Shown: one piece after another, positions 35,134 through 43,539 of the stretch
Layout: every line of letters starts with the position of its first letter
How positions within the stretch are numbered: position 1 is the stretch's first letter
Source of the DNA: SB11 sp035906255
GTDB taxonomy: Bacteria; Bacteroidota; Bacteroidia; UBA8524
Assembly (NCBI GenBank): GCA_035906255.1
Contig: JAMIFM010000020.1
Location: 99,075 to 163,074 of the forward strand
Length of the DNA: 64,000 bases
Reading direction: 5' to 3'
Position numbers and translations under genes: made by a program
Notes under the pieces: generated by a model
What the model was told of the DNA's origin: nothing
The model's input: only the letters and a program-made list of their open reading frames with translations
Databases searched by the model: none

Positions 35134-35221
35134 TCAACACAAAGTTAAATGGAAAAAGCACTCGGTTTGTTAAATGATTGTGCGAAATGCGAAAATAGCC
35201 CGATGAACCGTCGCGTAAAGA

Positions 35222-35686
35222 TTAAAACTTAACCTGCAATACTGATACTGGGGGGGTTTCGCTAACCGTGCGTTGGTTATTACCGCATCCGTTGCTGCTT
35301 AAGTAAGTCTCGGCAACAATAAATCCATTATCCCCTTTTATTTTTATTGCTGAATTAATTAAAGGGGCTTCTTGTCCTTCGGGTGCATTGGTTTTAAAAG
35401 TAAGGGAAGTGCGCACATAATTTACCCCCAAAGAATCAAACTTCATGGCGGGCACCCTAACGGTAAAATTTCCCGTTAAATCAACCACCTTTTTGTTTCC
35501 ATTTTGGTCAGTATACTCTACCGAATAAGGGATGTGGCTATGCTTTGCAGCCACCGTGTGGGTATAGGTAATCCAAACACTTTGCTCCAAAATTTCAGCA
35601 GGGGCAACAGCTTCATCAGCCTTGCTGCACGAAGCGGCAAAAACAACCAACGTTGCCAAAACCAATTGTATTACCTTGTTTTTCAT
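35222..35686 (-). CDS. Small secreted lipoprotein, function unknown
   Basis: 154 residues. A lipoprotein signal with LVVFAASCSKADE is clear. The body is predicted beta-rich (SVWITYTHTVAAKHSHIPYS, KVVDLTGNFTVRVPAMKFDS) with one Cys late (SSNGCGNNQRT). No family is recognised. It lies 88 nt upstream of the patatin start, so it may lead that operon, but a separate promoter is also possible. Its upstream side opens into the repeat-rich 1.5-kb intergenic region. Confidence 0.65.
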   Translation of the reverse strand: MKNKVIQLVLATLVVFAASCSKADEAVAPAEILEQSVWITYTHTVAAKHSHIPYSVEYTDQNGNKKVVDLTGNFTVRVPAMKFDSLGVNYVRTSLTFKTNAPEGQEAPLINSAIKIKGDNGFIVAETYLSSNGCGNNQRTVSETPPVSVLQVKF

Positions 35687-35950
35687 AGTGCTTACCCTAT
35701 TTATTTGCCCCTTACAAGTTCAATATTACCGATACGCCACCCCTTTACTAAGTGAATTTATTTAGACGGCGGCATTATTATTTTACTTGCGGCACCTGTT
35801 AATTTTTTCAGTTTATACAACCTATTACTCAAAGGTAAACAACCTGTTAGCAGCTCGTAAGCGTTGAATAGCCTGAAATTTCAGGGTTATTTCACTTGTG
35901 TGTTTTTGGTGAAAACACAACCCCGCTAATACGGCAACCACCCTATTACT

Positions 35951-35999
35951 TGTTACGGTGTTATACTGTTACATGGTTACGCTGTTATTTTTGTTACGT
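35951..35999 (+). repeat. 8-nt periodic array of GTTA
   Basis: GTTA starts at 35952, 35960, 35968, 35976, 35984 and 35993: units of 8 nt of form TGTTAcnn, the last shifted by one base. The bases after GTTA vary, so the phase is kept but not the sequence. Confidence 0.7.
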
Positions 36000-36106
36000 G
36001 CAGTACAAGGGTTAACGTGGCCGAACAACCTATTTGAACCGATATACCTATTTCAAAGAACTGCCATAAACTATAATTGGAAATCCACCACAAACCGCTA
36101 ATTCCA

Positions 36107-36245
36107 CTTTCGTCATTGCGAGGTCTTCCGAAGCAATCCGTTTGCACTGTTCGCAATGACGAAAGAGGCTTGTGCGTGGCTTCCCTCCTACTAAGGAGGG
36201 ATTGAGGGAGGTGTCAGTCCGCCACCCTTTGGCAAGCTCAAAGTG
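36107..36245. repeat. Composite repeat copy 1
   Basis: Module A: a 15-bp perfect arm pair at 36107-36121 and 36151-36165 (core CGTCATTGCGA / TCGCAATGACG). Module B: TCCCTCCT-acta-AGGAGGGA hairpin near 36182-36201 and TGAGGGAGGTGTC. Module C: CACCCTTTGGCAAGCTCA. Short version with no insert in module A. Confidence 0.7.
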
Positions 36246-36280
36246 AAACTGTCAATAGACCTGAACACATTATTCTATCC

Positions 36281-36475
36281 CGTCATTGCGAGGTCTCCCG
36301 AAGCAATCCGTTTGCATAGTTCCCAAAAGATTGCTTCACTAACTACTAATCAACTTTTATAATACTTTGTTAAATCCGTTCGCAATGACGAAAGAGGCTC
36401 GTGCGTGGCTTCCCTCCTACTAAGGAGGGATTGAGGGTGGTGTCAGCCCGTCGCCACTCAACAAGCTCAGGATGT
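36281..36475. repeat. Composite repeat copy 2
   Basis: Same modules as copy 1, but module A has an insert of about 60 nt (36320-36378, containing AGATTGCTTCACTAACTACT) between the two arms, then the same AGGCT(T/C)GTGCGTGGCTTCCC junction and TCCCTCCT/AGGAGGGA hairpin. Confidence 0.7.
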
Positions 36476-36759
36476 GCCTGCCCACAGAAGCAAAAAGTCA
36501 TATCAAACTTGCTTTGGGAACTCATTTATATTGAGCGTTAATGAGTGATTGCGATGCCTGCCTGCATTGGCATGACTGTTTTGTATGACTTTCCACCCCC
36601 TACCCCCGCCTGCGGGGGACATTGACCGTCGAACGATTTTGGGTACTCAGAAACATTATGAAGTAAGGTAGCATTTCCAATGTCCTCCCTTTGGGGAGGA
36701 TTCAGGAGGGGGAAAACCCCGCGCCCGCCACCCTTCAACAAGCTCAGGATGTTCCAACC

Positions 36760-36955
36760 CGTCATTGCGAGGTCTTCCGAAGCAATCCGTTTACACAGTT
36801 TCAAAAGATTGCTTCACTAACCACAACTCAACTTTTATAATACTTTTAAACCCGTTCGCAATGACGCAAGGCTTGCGCGCGGCTTCCCTCCTATTAAGGA
36901 GGGACTGAGGGAGGTGTCCACACCCACCACACCCTTCGGCAAGCTCAGGACTTAC
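36760..36955. repeat. Composite repeat copy 3
   Basis: Long form like copy 2, including the AAGATTGCTTCACTAAC insert in module A, the TCCCTCCT/AGGAGGGA-type hairpin (here TCCCTCCTATTAAGGAGGGA) and CACCCTTCGGCAAGCTCAGGA. Confidence 0.7.
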
Positions 36956-37159
36956 CAGCCCGCCACAGCAAAAAGTCATGCCGAACTTGTTTCTGCATCG
37001 CATTAGTAAAACACAAAACGGAGTAAACAGTTTGCATATGCCCCCCTTGCTAGGATAGAGCGAAGGGAAAAGGAGTAGCCTGCACTGATTGAAATCGGGT
37101 GGCTTGAATGGACAAACCAATACAGAGTTCAAGCGGACCGCCTATAACTAAGTAGAGAA

Positions 37160-37852
37160 TTAACTTGATAATTTATGAAAATGTGGGTTTTCACCATTAA
37201 AAGATTGATTAGAAATGAAGTACTTTTTATTTCGCACATCAAAATACTCCCCGCTCAAATTAATAGAAAATATTGGAAAAGATGCAGTTGACAATATTGG
37301 AATGCGAATTCTACCTCCATTCCTTTCAATAATCTCATTAATCTCAATTTCTATATCTTCAACATATTTATTTTGTAACATTCTTTTATCAACTAACTCT
37401 TTAGAGTTATTTATTGTTATTGATATATTCAAAGAAACTTTATTAACTTCAGCATTCCCATAATTTATGAAAGAAACAGTATAAAAGTTTCCCTCAAACA
37501 AGTTGCTATCAAACTTAAATATCGGCTGCAATATATTAGCCATTTTTTTCGATAATTCAGTTTGAATATATCTTGTAATTATTCTATCCCTAACCCCTTG
37601 TTTTCGAATAATAATTGTGTTTAACTCATTACTTTGTGTTTCAGAATCAATATCATTGTACAAAAATGATTCAACTTTTAGATAAGCATCCTGTTGGTAA
37701 TCCGTCTGTTTTTTTATTTGTTTAAATGTCTTGTATGTATACACTACATATATCACAACCATTATCGTCCCAATAATTTGGGCAATAATATTCACATCCT
37801 GAAGAACTATCCGCAATGAAGATGAATTATTACTTCCTATTTCCAATAGCAT
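37160..37852 (-). CDS. Hypothetical membrane protein of an AT-rich pair
   Basis: 230 residues from ATG 37852 (a TTG two codons upstream is less likely). One TM helix at about 20-45 (DVNIIAQIIGTIMVVIYVVY), then a soluble domain with long charged helices and a beta-rich C-terminal half (NFYTVSFINYGNAEVNKVSL, and GGRIRIPILSTASFPIFSIN). No family is recognised. It overlaps the upstream gene by 23 nt. Base composition is much lower in G+C than the neighbours, as with the ATPase gene at 6485, suggesting transfer. Accessory role presumed. Confidence 0.65.
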   Translation of the reverse strand: MLLEIGSNNSSSLRIVLQDVNIIAQIIGTIMVVIYVVYTYKTFKQIKKQTDYQQDAYLKVESFLYNDIDSETQSNELNTIIIRKQGVRDRIITRYIQTELSKKMANILQPIFKFDSNLFEGNFYTVSFINYGNAEVNKVSLNISITINNSKELVDKRMLQNKYVEDIEIEINEIIERNGGRIRIPILSTASFPIFSINLSGEYFDVRNKKYFISNQSFNGENPHFHKLSS

Positions 37853-38297
37853 CGGCAAGTGTATTTAGTAAGTTCTCTTTTATCCTTAAAAAGTCCTCAA
37901 ACTTTTTTGAATCTGAAATATAAATTATTTTTTTTTCACCTCCTCCATAACCAATGGACAATTTTACAGTATCTGAATCTGAGAAATTTAAAAACAGGCC
38001 TAAATCATCGTAGGAATTATTAATTTCAATCTCAACAATACTCTTCAAAAGTATTGTTGTATAATATATATTTTTCCTACTAACAACAATATCTATAAGA
38101 TATTCTTTATTAAAGAGGAGTAATTCTAAGGCAAGACCCTCAACCTTTTCATCTTTCCTTATTTGTGCGAAAGAATCTACTATAATAAAATTAGAAAGTC
38201 CTTTTCTAATTTCTTGCCATAAACTGATAGTTTTATCTGAAACACCTATTTTAACAACAGATGACAATTGATTATCTAAAAACTCTTTTCCAGTCAT
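37830..38297 (-). CDS. Hypothetical protein of an AT-rich pair
   Basis: 155 residues, soluble, predominantly alpha/beta, starting MTGKEFLDNQLSSVVKIGVS and containing LALELLLFNKEYLIDIVVSR and TVKLSIGYGGGEKKIIYISD. No family is recognised. Sampled G+C is about 27 percent (37861-37980). Its 3' end overlaps the next gene by 23 nt, so the two are one unit. The pair lies beside repeats and a direct-repeat-bracketed gene. Confidence 0.65.
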   Translation of the reverse strand: MTGKEFLDNQLSSVVKIGVSDKTISLWQEIRKGLSNFIIVDSFAQIRKDEKVEGLALELLLFNKEYLIDIVVSRKNIYYTTILLKSIVEIEINNSYDDLGLFLNFSDSDTVKLSIGYGGGEKKIIYISDSKKFEDFLRIKENLLNTLADAIGNRK

Positions 38298-38364
38298 AAT
38301 TTTTCAACAAACTTAATAGTTTATCATGAATATTCAAATAATTAATCGTACAATAAAACACCTT

Positions 38365-38400
38365 CCCAAACCCAAAACACTTTCCCTACCTTTACGGTTT
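38365..38400 (+). repeat. 36-nt direct repeat, copy 1
   Basis: CCCAAACCCAAAACACTTTC then CCTACCTTTACGGTTT, identical to 39215-39250 except for A at 38394 instead of G. It is the promoter-like sequence of uvrA repeated 850 nt upstream; the A breaks the TAnnTTTG box. Confidence 0.85.
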
Positions 38401-38419
38401 ATTCAAAAAAATATATCCA

Positions 38420-39157
38420 TCAAAACACCCCGCCTTTAGCCTCCTTAGTCGTATCCAATTGCGATAAATTTATAGACCCGCTATAAGGTTTAGAATAATA
38501 TACCCTCCTTGCTGATTTCAGTTTTATACGCAACAATGTTTTGTAAGCCCCTCTATAAGCAGGTATTCTTGTCAAAACAAAATGGTTAGCAGGTATCCAA
38601 TAATTAAAATAGCTATTCCCGCACATATCGTATGCTGAATATTCAATGGGCATCCATTTCCCGTCGGGGCTCAAGGCTTCTTGCAACAGCACTAAACCTT
38701 GATACAACGCTTCAATATATTGTGTACTATCCCCTTTATTCACTACAAACACAGGATATGCCTTGCAAAACAGATTTTCATTCTTCCTTTCTTCTTCCGT
38801 TTGTGCATTCAAATAGTAAGGATTAAGAACGCTTGTAGTTTGGGTTTTATCAACTAAAATCTCAAACGGGGTTGTTTCTTCACTCCCCCCTTCGGGCATT
38901 GCAAAAAAATAATGCTTGAATACGCTATCATTTTCAATAACAGGTACCACCACCGAATCAAAACTACCAATAGCCAAAATACGGCTAAACTGCCTTGAAG
39001 GTAGCATACTATCAGTTTTCAAAAAAGCATCCCCATAATCAGGCAAGCCTTTAATTTTCGGGAATTTTACAACCTCAACTTTCGCTTTATCCTTGGGTTT
39101 ATTATCACCACACGAAAAAAGAAGTAAAAGAAAAGCATACAAACCTATTACTCGCAT
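38420..39157 (-). CDS. Lipoprotein between two direct repeats
   Basis: 245 residues from ATG 39157; the frame is open to 39175, but MRVIGLYAFLLLLFSC is the natural lipoprotein signal. After the Cys: GDNKPKDKAKVEVVKFPKIK, then a beta-rich body with FYFAMPEG-like strands, and YDMCGNSYFNYWIPANHFVL near the end. No family recognised. The gene is antisense to uvrA and lies exactly between two 36-nt repeats, so it may have been inserted in front of uvrA with duplication of the promoter segment. Confidence 0.65.
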   Translation of the reverse strand: MRVIGLYAFLLLLFSCGDNKPKDKAKVEVVKFPKIKGLPDYGDAFLKTDSMLPSRQFSRILAIGSFDSVVVPVIENDSVFKHYFFAMPEGGSEETTPFEILVDKTQTTSVLNPYYLNAQTEEERKNENLFCKAYPVFVVNKGDSTQYIEALYQGLVLLQEALSPDGKWMPIEYSAYDMCGNSYFNYWIPANHFVLTRIPAYRGAYKTLLRIKLKSARRVYYSKPYSGSINLSQLDTTKEAKGGVF

Positions 39158-39214
39158 TATCTCAAACATACACACAAAACGTCAACTCATTACCATAAGT
39201 TCAAACCCCACTTA

Positions 39215-39250
39215 CCCAAACCCAAAACACTTTCCCTACCTTTGCGGTTT
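39215..39250 (+). promoter_or_regulatory. uvrA promoter within the second direct-repeat copy
   Basis: The copy has TACCTTTG (39237-39244), a match to TAnnTTTG, 14 nt before the ATG of uvrA. In the other copy the G is replaced by A. Confidence 0.6.
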
Positions 39251-39258
39251 CAATTAAA

Positions 39259-42099
39259 ATGAGCACCGCAAACCCCATTGTAGAAGAAGGTGTGCTGGAG
39301 GTGATAGGCGCCCGCGAGCACAATCTTAAGAATATAGACGTTACCATACCCCGCAACCAACTGGTGGTGGTAACGGGTCTTAGCGGCAGCGGCAAATCGT
39401 CGCTTGCCTTTGATACCATTTATGCAGAAGGACAACGCCGCTACATGGAGAGTTTTAGCGCGTATGCCCGCCAGTTTATCGGCGATATGGAACGCCCCGA
39501 TGTGGACAAGATTAATGGCCTTAGCCCTGTTATATCCATTGAGCAAAAAACCGTGAGCCGCAACCCGCGTAGTACGGTGGGCACCATTACCGAAATTTAT
39601 GACTTTTTGCGCCTGTTGTACGCCCGCGTAGCCGAAGCCTACAGCTACGAAACGGGTGAGAAGATGGTGCGTTTTAGCGAAGACCAGATTAAAGACCGCA
39701 TACTGGAGCAGTTTCACGGGCAAAAAATATTGTTACTCGCTCCCATAGTAAAAGGCCGCAAAGGGCACTACCGTGAATTGTTTGAGCAACTGCGTAAACA
39801 AGGTTATACCAAAGTGCGCGTGGACGGCGAGATAATGGAGATTGCTGCCAAAATGCAGCTTGACCGTTACAAAATACACGATATTGAGGTGGTGATTGAC
39901 CGCTTAGAACCCGACGATAAATCAGCGTTCCGTATCTCACAAAGTTTGCAGGCAGGTATGAAAGCCGGCAAAGGCCTTGTGCTGGTGTTTGACGTGGAGA
40001 ACGAAAAATACTACCACTTTAGCAAATACCTGATGGATCCGGTTTCGGGCATCTCATATGATGAGCCGCAGCCCAACAGCTTCTCGTTTAATAGTCCTTA
40101 CGGGTACTGCCCTACTTGCGAGGGCTTAGGCTCTATCACCGAAGTAGATATTAACTTCATCATTCCCGACCCTACCGTTAGCATTAATCGCGGTGGTATA
40201 GCCCCTTTGGGTGAGCTAAAAGAAAACTGGACGTTTCAACAATTACGTGCGGTAGCCAAAAAATACAAATTCAGTCTTGCTGATTCCATCAACAAAATAC
40301 CGCAAGAAGCCCTGAATGTTATTCTGCACGGCAGCGACGAAAAGTTTGATGTACCCTACGAGTTTAGCAGTGGTGCCAAACAAACCTACCAAAGCACATT
40401 TGAGGGCATTATCCCCATGCTTAGCCGCCATTATCAGGAGAAATCTTACGACGCATTGTACCGCTGGGCTGAAGAGTTTATGACCGAAAGCACCTGCCCT
40501 GCGTGCAACGGTGCAAGGCTGCGCAAAGAATCATTACACTTTATTCTTGACGGGAAAAATATTTCAGAACTGGCCATGCTAAACATCGGCGGGCTAAAAG
40601 AGTGGTTCGATGGAATTGAAACCCGTCTTACCGACCGTCAAAACATCATCGCCACCGAAATATTAAAAGAAATACGCAGCCGTATCGACTTTTTGCTGGA
40701 CGTGGGCTTGGATTACCTTACCCTGAACAGTCCCAGTAAAATACTCAGCGGTGGCGAAGCCCAGCGCATCCGTTTGGCTACGCAGATAGGCTCGCAATTA
40801 ACAGGAGTACTGTACATATTAGACGAGCCGAGTATTGGGCTTCACCAACGCGATAACGTGAAACTTATTACCTCGTTAAAAAACCTGCGGGATATAGGTA
40901 ACAGCGTAATTGTTGTGGAGCACGATAAAGACATGATTGTAAACGCCGATTACGTACTGGATGTTGGCCCCGGTGCGGGCATACACGGCGGCAAAATAGT
41001 AGCGCAAGGCACTTACGAAGAATTTAAAAAGCAAAACAGCGTTACCGCGCAATACATCAGCGGTGAACGAGCAATAGAAGTACCCAAAACCCGTCGTAAG
41101 GGCAACGGTAATAAACTGGCTCTTAAGGGGGCATCGGGCAACAACCTTAAAGGTATTGATGTTGATTTCCCACTGGGCACACTTACTTGTATTACAGGTG
41201 TTTCGGGTGGAGGAAAATCGAGCCTTATTACCGAGACATTGTACCCTATTTTGCGCCAGCATTTCTACGGCTCACACCAAAAACCGCTTCCATACAAAAG
41301 TGTTAAAGGCTTGGAGCATTTAGACAAGGTGATTGAGATAGACCAAAGTCCCATTGGCCGCACACCGCGTAGCAACCCTGCAACGTATGTGGGCGTGTTT
41401 CAAGACATACGCAACCTGTTTACCCAACTACCCGAAGCGAAAATACGAGGCTACAAACCCGGTCGTTTCAGCTTTAATGTAAAAGGTGGCAGGTGCGAAA
41501 CCTGCAAAGGCGGCGGTATGCGCCTGATTGAAATGAATTTCCTTCCCGATGTGTATGTACAGTGCGAAGAATGCAACGGCCGACGCTATAACCGCGAAAC
41601 ACTGGAAGTACGCTACAAAGGCAAATCCATTAGCGATGTGCTGGATATGAGTATTGAGCAAGCCTGCGAGTTTTTTGAAGGAGTGCCTTTTATCCTGCGC
41701 AAAATACAAACCATGAAGGATGTTGGCTTGGGCTATGTTACCCTTGGCCAAAGCAGTACTACCCTTAGCGGCGGTGAGGCACAACGTGTGAAACTAGCTA
41801 CTGAACTTAGCAAAAAAGATACGGGTAATACTTTTTACATTTTAGATGAACCTACCACAGGCCTACACTTTGAAGACGTGCGTATATTGCTGGATGTGCT
41901 AAACCAGTTGGTAGAACGCGGAAATACCGTATTGGTGATTGAACACAACCTTGATGTAATAAAAGTAGCCGACTACATTGTTGACCTTGGCCCCGAAGGC
42001 GGCCACCGAGGCGGACAAATTGTAGCCACAGGAACCCCTGAACAGATTGTGAAAGTAAAAGAAAGTTTTACGGGTGTGTTTTTGAAGGATGAGTTATAA
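39259..42099 (+). CDS. uvrA: Excinuclease ABC subunit A
   Basis: 946 residues, the damage sensor of nucleotide excision repair; it forms UvrA2-UvrB and scans DNA for lesions. Two ABC ATPase modules: Walker A GLSGSGKSSLAF at about 40 and GVSGGGKSSLITE near 650; signatures LSGGEAQRI and LSGGEAQRV; Walker B ILDEPSIGLHQRD and ILDEPTTGLHFEDV. Zinc Cys motifs CPTCEGLG, CPACNGARL, CETCKGGGM and CEECNGRRY are complete. Length and motifs are full-size. The gene has a short leader promoter and is followed by a hairpin facing the next minus-strand gene. Confidence 0.97.
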   Translation: MSTANPIVEEGVLEVIGAREHNLKNIDVTIPRNQLVVVTGLSGSGKSSLAFDTIYAEGQRRYMESFSAYARQFIGDMERPDVDKINGLSPVISIEQKTVSRNPRSTVGTITEIYDFLRLLYARVAEAYSYETGEKMVRFSEDQIKDRILEQFHGQKILLLAPIVKGRKGHYRELFEQLRKQGYTKVRVDGEIMEIAAKMQLDRYKIHDIEVVIDRLEPDDKSAFRISQSLQAGMKAGKGLVLVFDVENEKYYHFSKYLMDPVSGISYDEPQPNSFSFNSPYGYCPTCEGLGSITEVDINFIIPDPTVSINRGGIAPLGELKENWTFQQLRAVAKKYKFSLADSINKIPQEALNVILHGSDEKFDVPYEFSSGAKQTYQSTFEGIIPMLSRHYQEKSYDALYRWAEEFMTESTCPACNGARLRKESLHFILDGKNISELAMLNIGGLKEWFDGIETRLTDRQNIIATEILKEIRSRIDFLLDVGLDYLTLNSPSKILSGGEAQRIRLATQIGSQLTGVLYILDEPSIGLHQRDNVKLITSLKNLRDIGNSVIVVEHDKDMIVNADYVLDVGPGAGIHGGKIVAQGTYEEFKKQNSVTAQYISGERAIEVPKTRRKGNGNKLALKGASGNNLKGIDVDFPLGTLTCITGVSGGGKSSLITETLYPILRQHFYGSHQKPLPYKSVKGLEHLDKVIEIDQSPIGRTPRSNPATYVGVFQDIRNLFTQLPEAKIRGYKPGRFSFNVKGGRCETCKGGGMRLIEMNFLPDVYVQCEECNGRRYNRETLEVRYKGKSISDVLDMSIEQACEFFEGVPFILRKIQTMKDVGLGYVTLGQSSTTLSGGEAQRVKLATELSKKDTGNTFYILDEPTTGLHFEDVRILLDVLNQLVERGNTVLVIEHNLDVIKVADYIVDLGPEGGHRGGQIVATGTPEQIVKVKESFTGVFLKDEL

Positions 42100-42105
42100 C
42101 CATAA

Positions 42106-42142
42106 TGAAGAAATAATGAGATTATCACTCATTACTTCTTCA
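42106..42142. terminator. AT-rich hairpin between uvrA and the paralogue pair
   Basis: TGAAGAAATAATGAG (42106-42120) pairs with CTCATTACTTCTTCA (42128-42142), one G-T mismatch. It overlaps the stop codon of the minus-strand gene. Without GC-rich stem or U-tract it is only a possible bidirectional terminator. Confidence 0.4.
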
Positions 42143-42755
42143 CCACATTTTCAAACTTAAATGCAAAAGGAGTTGAAAACCCTCCTCCTATCATTACAAT
42201 ATCAGCACTCACAACGTGCGCCAACGAAAATTCGGCAGCATCAATGCATGCAAATGCTGCCGGCACTATTACTTCGCCCTCTGCCATTTCTGTAATCGCA
42301 CCAAACCACAAAGAGGTTTCGGTCATTAAAAACTTACCTGTTTTGTCTACAGGCAAATCCTTAATAACTGACAGTAATTTATTACCCTTATAAATTCTCA
42401 CTTCTACGGTTTCATCTTCTAAAGAGTTTTTTACAAACACCTCTTTATCCGAAACCTCAACATTATGCACAACTTGCAACCGAATGCCTGCTAACTCATC
42501 ATCAACCACCTCTATCACCTTACCATAAGGCATTTTTATTACAGGTGTAAGGCTACCGTTTTCGCGTTTTGCTTGTAAAGTACTGTCAAGCGGAAAATCA
42601 AACAGAAGATTACTACCCGGCTCGCAGCCTTTAATTACTTTCCATGCCACTGCTGATACATTAAATCCCTCAGCATTATTTTTCTGAAAAATAACAATTT
42701 CGGTATTATTCTGGTCGTTCGACCTATTTACAAAATTTAGCTTAACAACGTCCAT
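42132..42755 (-). CDS. Unknown protein, second of a tandem pair
   Basis: 207 residues from ATG 42755 (an upstream TTG at 42779 gives a meaningless extension). It starts MDVVKLNFVNRSNDQNN, then TEIVIFQKN, and ends FAFKFENVVKK. All these segments recur in the preceding gene. No signal peptide or TM helix; the body is predicted beta-rich with hydrophobic strands spaced as in a beta-sandwich (PFAFKF, VKLNFV). The family is not recognised. A lectin-like or stress-associated role is only a guess. It shares an operon with its paralogue (gap 25 nt). Confidence 0.65.
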   Translation of the reverse strand: MDVVKLNFVNRSNDQNNTEIVIFQKNNAEGFNVSAVAWKVIKGCEPGSNLLFDFPLDSTLQAKRENGSLTPVIKMPYGKVIEVVDDELAGIRLQVVHNVEVSDKEVFVKNSLEDETVEVRIYKGNKLLSVIKDLPVDKTGKFLMTETSLWFGAITEMAEGEVIVPAAFACIDAAEFSLAHVVSADIVMIGGGFSTPFAFKFENVVKK

Positions 42756-42780
42756 ATATTTATTTAATTTTAATACCAAT

Positions 42781-43401
42781 TTACGCCATCACCACATTCT
42801 CTAAAGTAAACTTAAAAGGTGTTGAAGTACTTCCAACACCACCACCTGTCATTACAATATCAGCACTGGCAATGCCTAACAAACTTAGTTCTGTGTTAAT
42901 CTGTGAAATAATTGCCGAATTCATTACATGCCCTTCAACAACCTGCGAAACAACTCCTATCCAAATGGTGGGTTTAAACTCAAATCTAGCCCGCTGTTCA
43001 GGAGCAATACTTGTTTTCAAGGCCAACAACCTCCCGTCTTTATAAATATTTGCATTTACAGCCCCATGTTGCAATAAATTTAAAACCTCTATCTGAGTTT
43101 GTGAAGATGCCATTCCACCATAAATAAGATTTTCCCCTGATGGAGTAAGTTGCACTTTAAACAATTGCCCGCTTTCAGCACTCAATTGCGGAGTAAAATT
43201 ACCATAACTATCGCTTGTACTTACTTTATAATCAAAAGGATAAAACACAAAGGGGTAATTCTCTCCATGCCCGCAGTTTTGTATCACTTTCCAAGCCACA
43301 GCTAACTCATCAAAACCTGCGGCCACATTCTTTTGAAAAATAACTATTTGCTGATTATTGCTATTATTAGAATTATTGATAAAATTTAACTTGACAACCA
43401 T
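42781..43401 (-). CDS. Unknown protein, first of a tandem pair
   Basis: 206 residues. MVVKLNFINNSNNSNNQQIV continues to IFQKNVAAGFDELAVAWKVI; the end PFKFTLENVVMA matches its paralogue. AVAWKVI and IFQKN are the best-kept patches. The middle 100 residues differ much more, so the two have diverged to different roles or specificities. No secretion signal. The upstream bases (43402-43460) hold no perfect TAnnTTTG. See the second copy for what else it could be. Confidence 0.65.
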   Translation of the reverse strand: MVVKLNFINNSNNSNNQQIVIFQKNVAAGFDELAVAWKVIQNCGHGENYPFVFYPFDYKVSTSDSYGNFTPQLSAESGQLFKVQLTPSGENLIYGGMASSQTQIEVLNLLQHGAVNANIYKDGRLLALKTSIAPEQRARFEFKPTIWIGVVSQVVEGHVMNSAIISQINTELSLLGIASADIVMTGGGVGSTSTPFKFTLENVVMA

Positions 43402-43502
43402 ATATGTTTTATAAAATTACAGGCAAATATTAAAAAAATAACCCAACGTTGAGATTAAACTTTCAATAAGGCCATTCATTTGCAACTCACACCCAAGCCC
43501 CT

Positions 43503-43510
43503 TATCTTTG
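43503..43510 (+). promoter_or_regulatory. -7 promoter element TATCTTTG
   Basis: TATCTTTG lies 29 nt before the ATG at 43540 and downstream of the alternative ORF start at 43480, which excludes that longer start. Confidence 0.55.
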
Positions 43511-43539
43511 GCTTGAGTTCAACATTAAATTATATACGC

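Larger units (their letters stand above)
35687..37159. other. Repeat-rich intergenic region without recognisable gene
   Basis: 1473 nt with no supportable gene. It carries an 8-nt periodic array (35951-35999) and three composite repeats listed separately, with isolated pieces of the same modules at 36594-36610 and 36729-36752. Two open frames of 88 and 113 codons cross the repeats but look like chance frames in repeated DNA. Confidence 0.7.

Noticed and set aside
35951..35999. GTTA array as a CRISPR array.
   Set aside because: Units of 8 nt without constant repeat or spacer; no Cas genes.
36538..37132. Two minus-strand open frames of 88 and 113 codons (36538-36804 and 36791-37132).
   Set aside because: They run through repeat modules, show Pro/Gly low-quality sequence and no promoter or start context; chance frames.
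38365..39250. Direct repeat as attachment sites of an integrative element.
   Set aside because: No integrase or tRNA and only one gene inside; more likely a segmental duplication.
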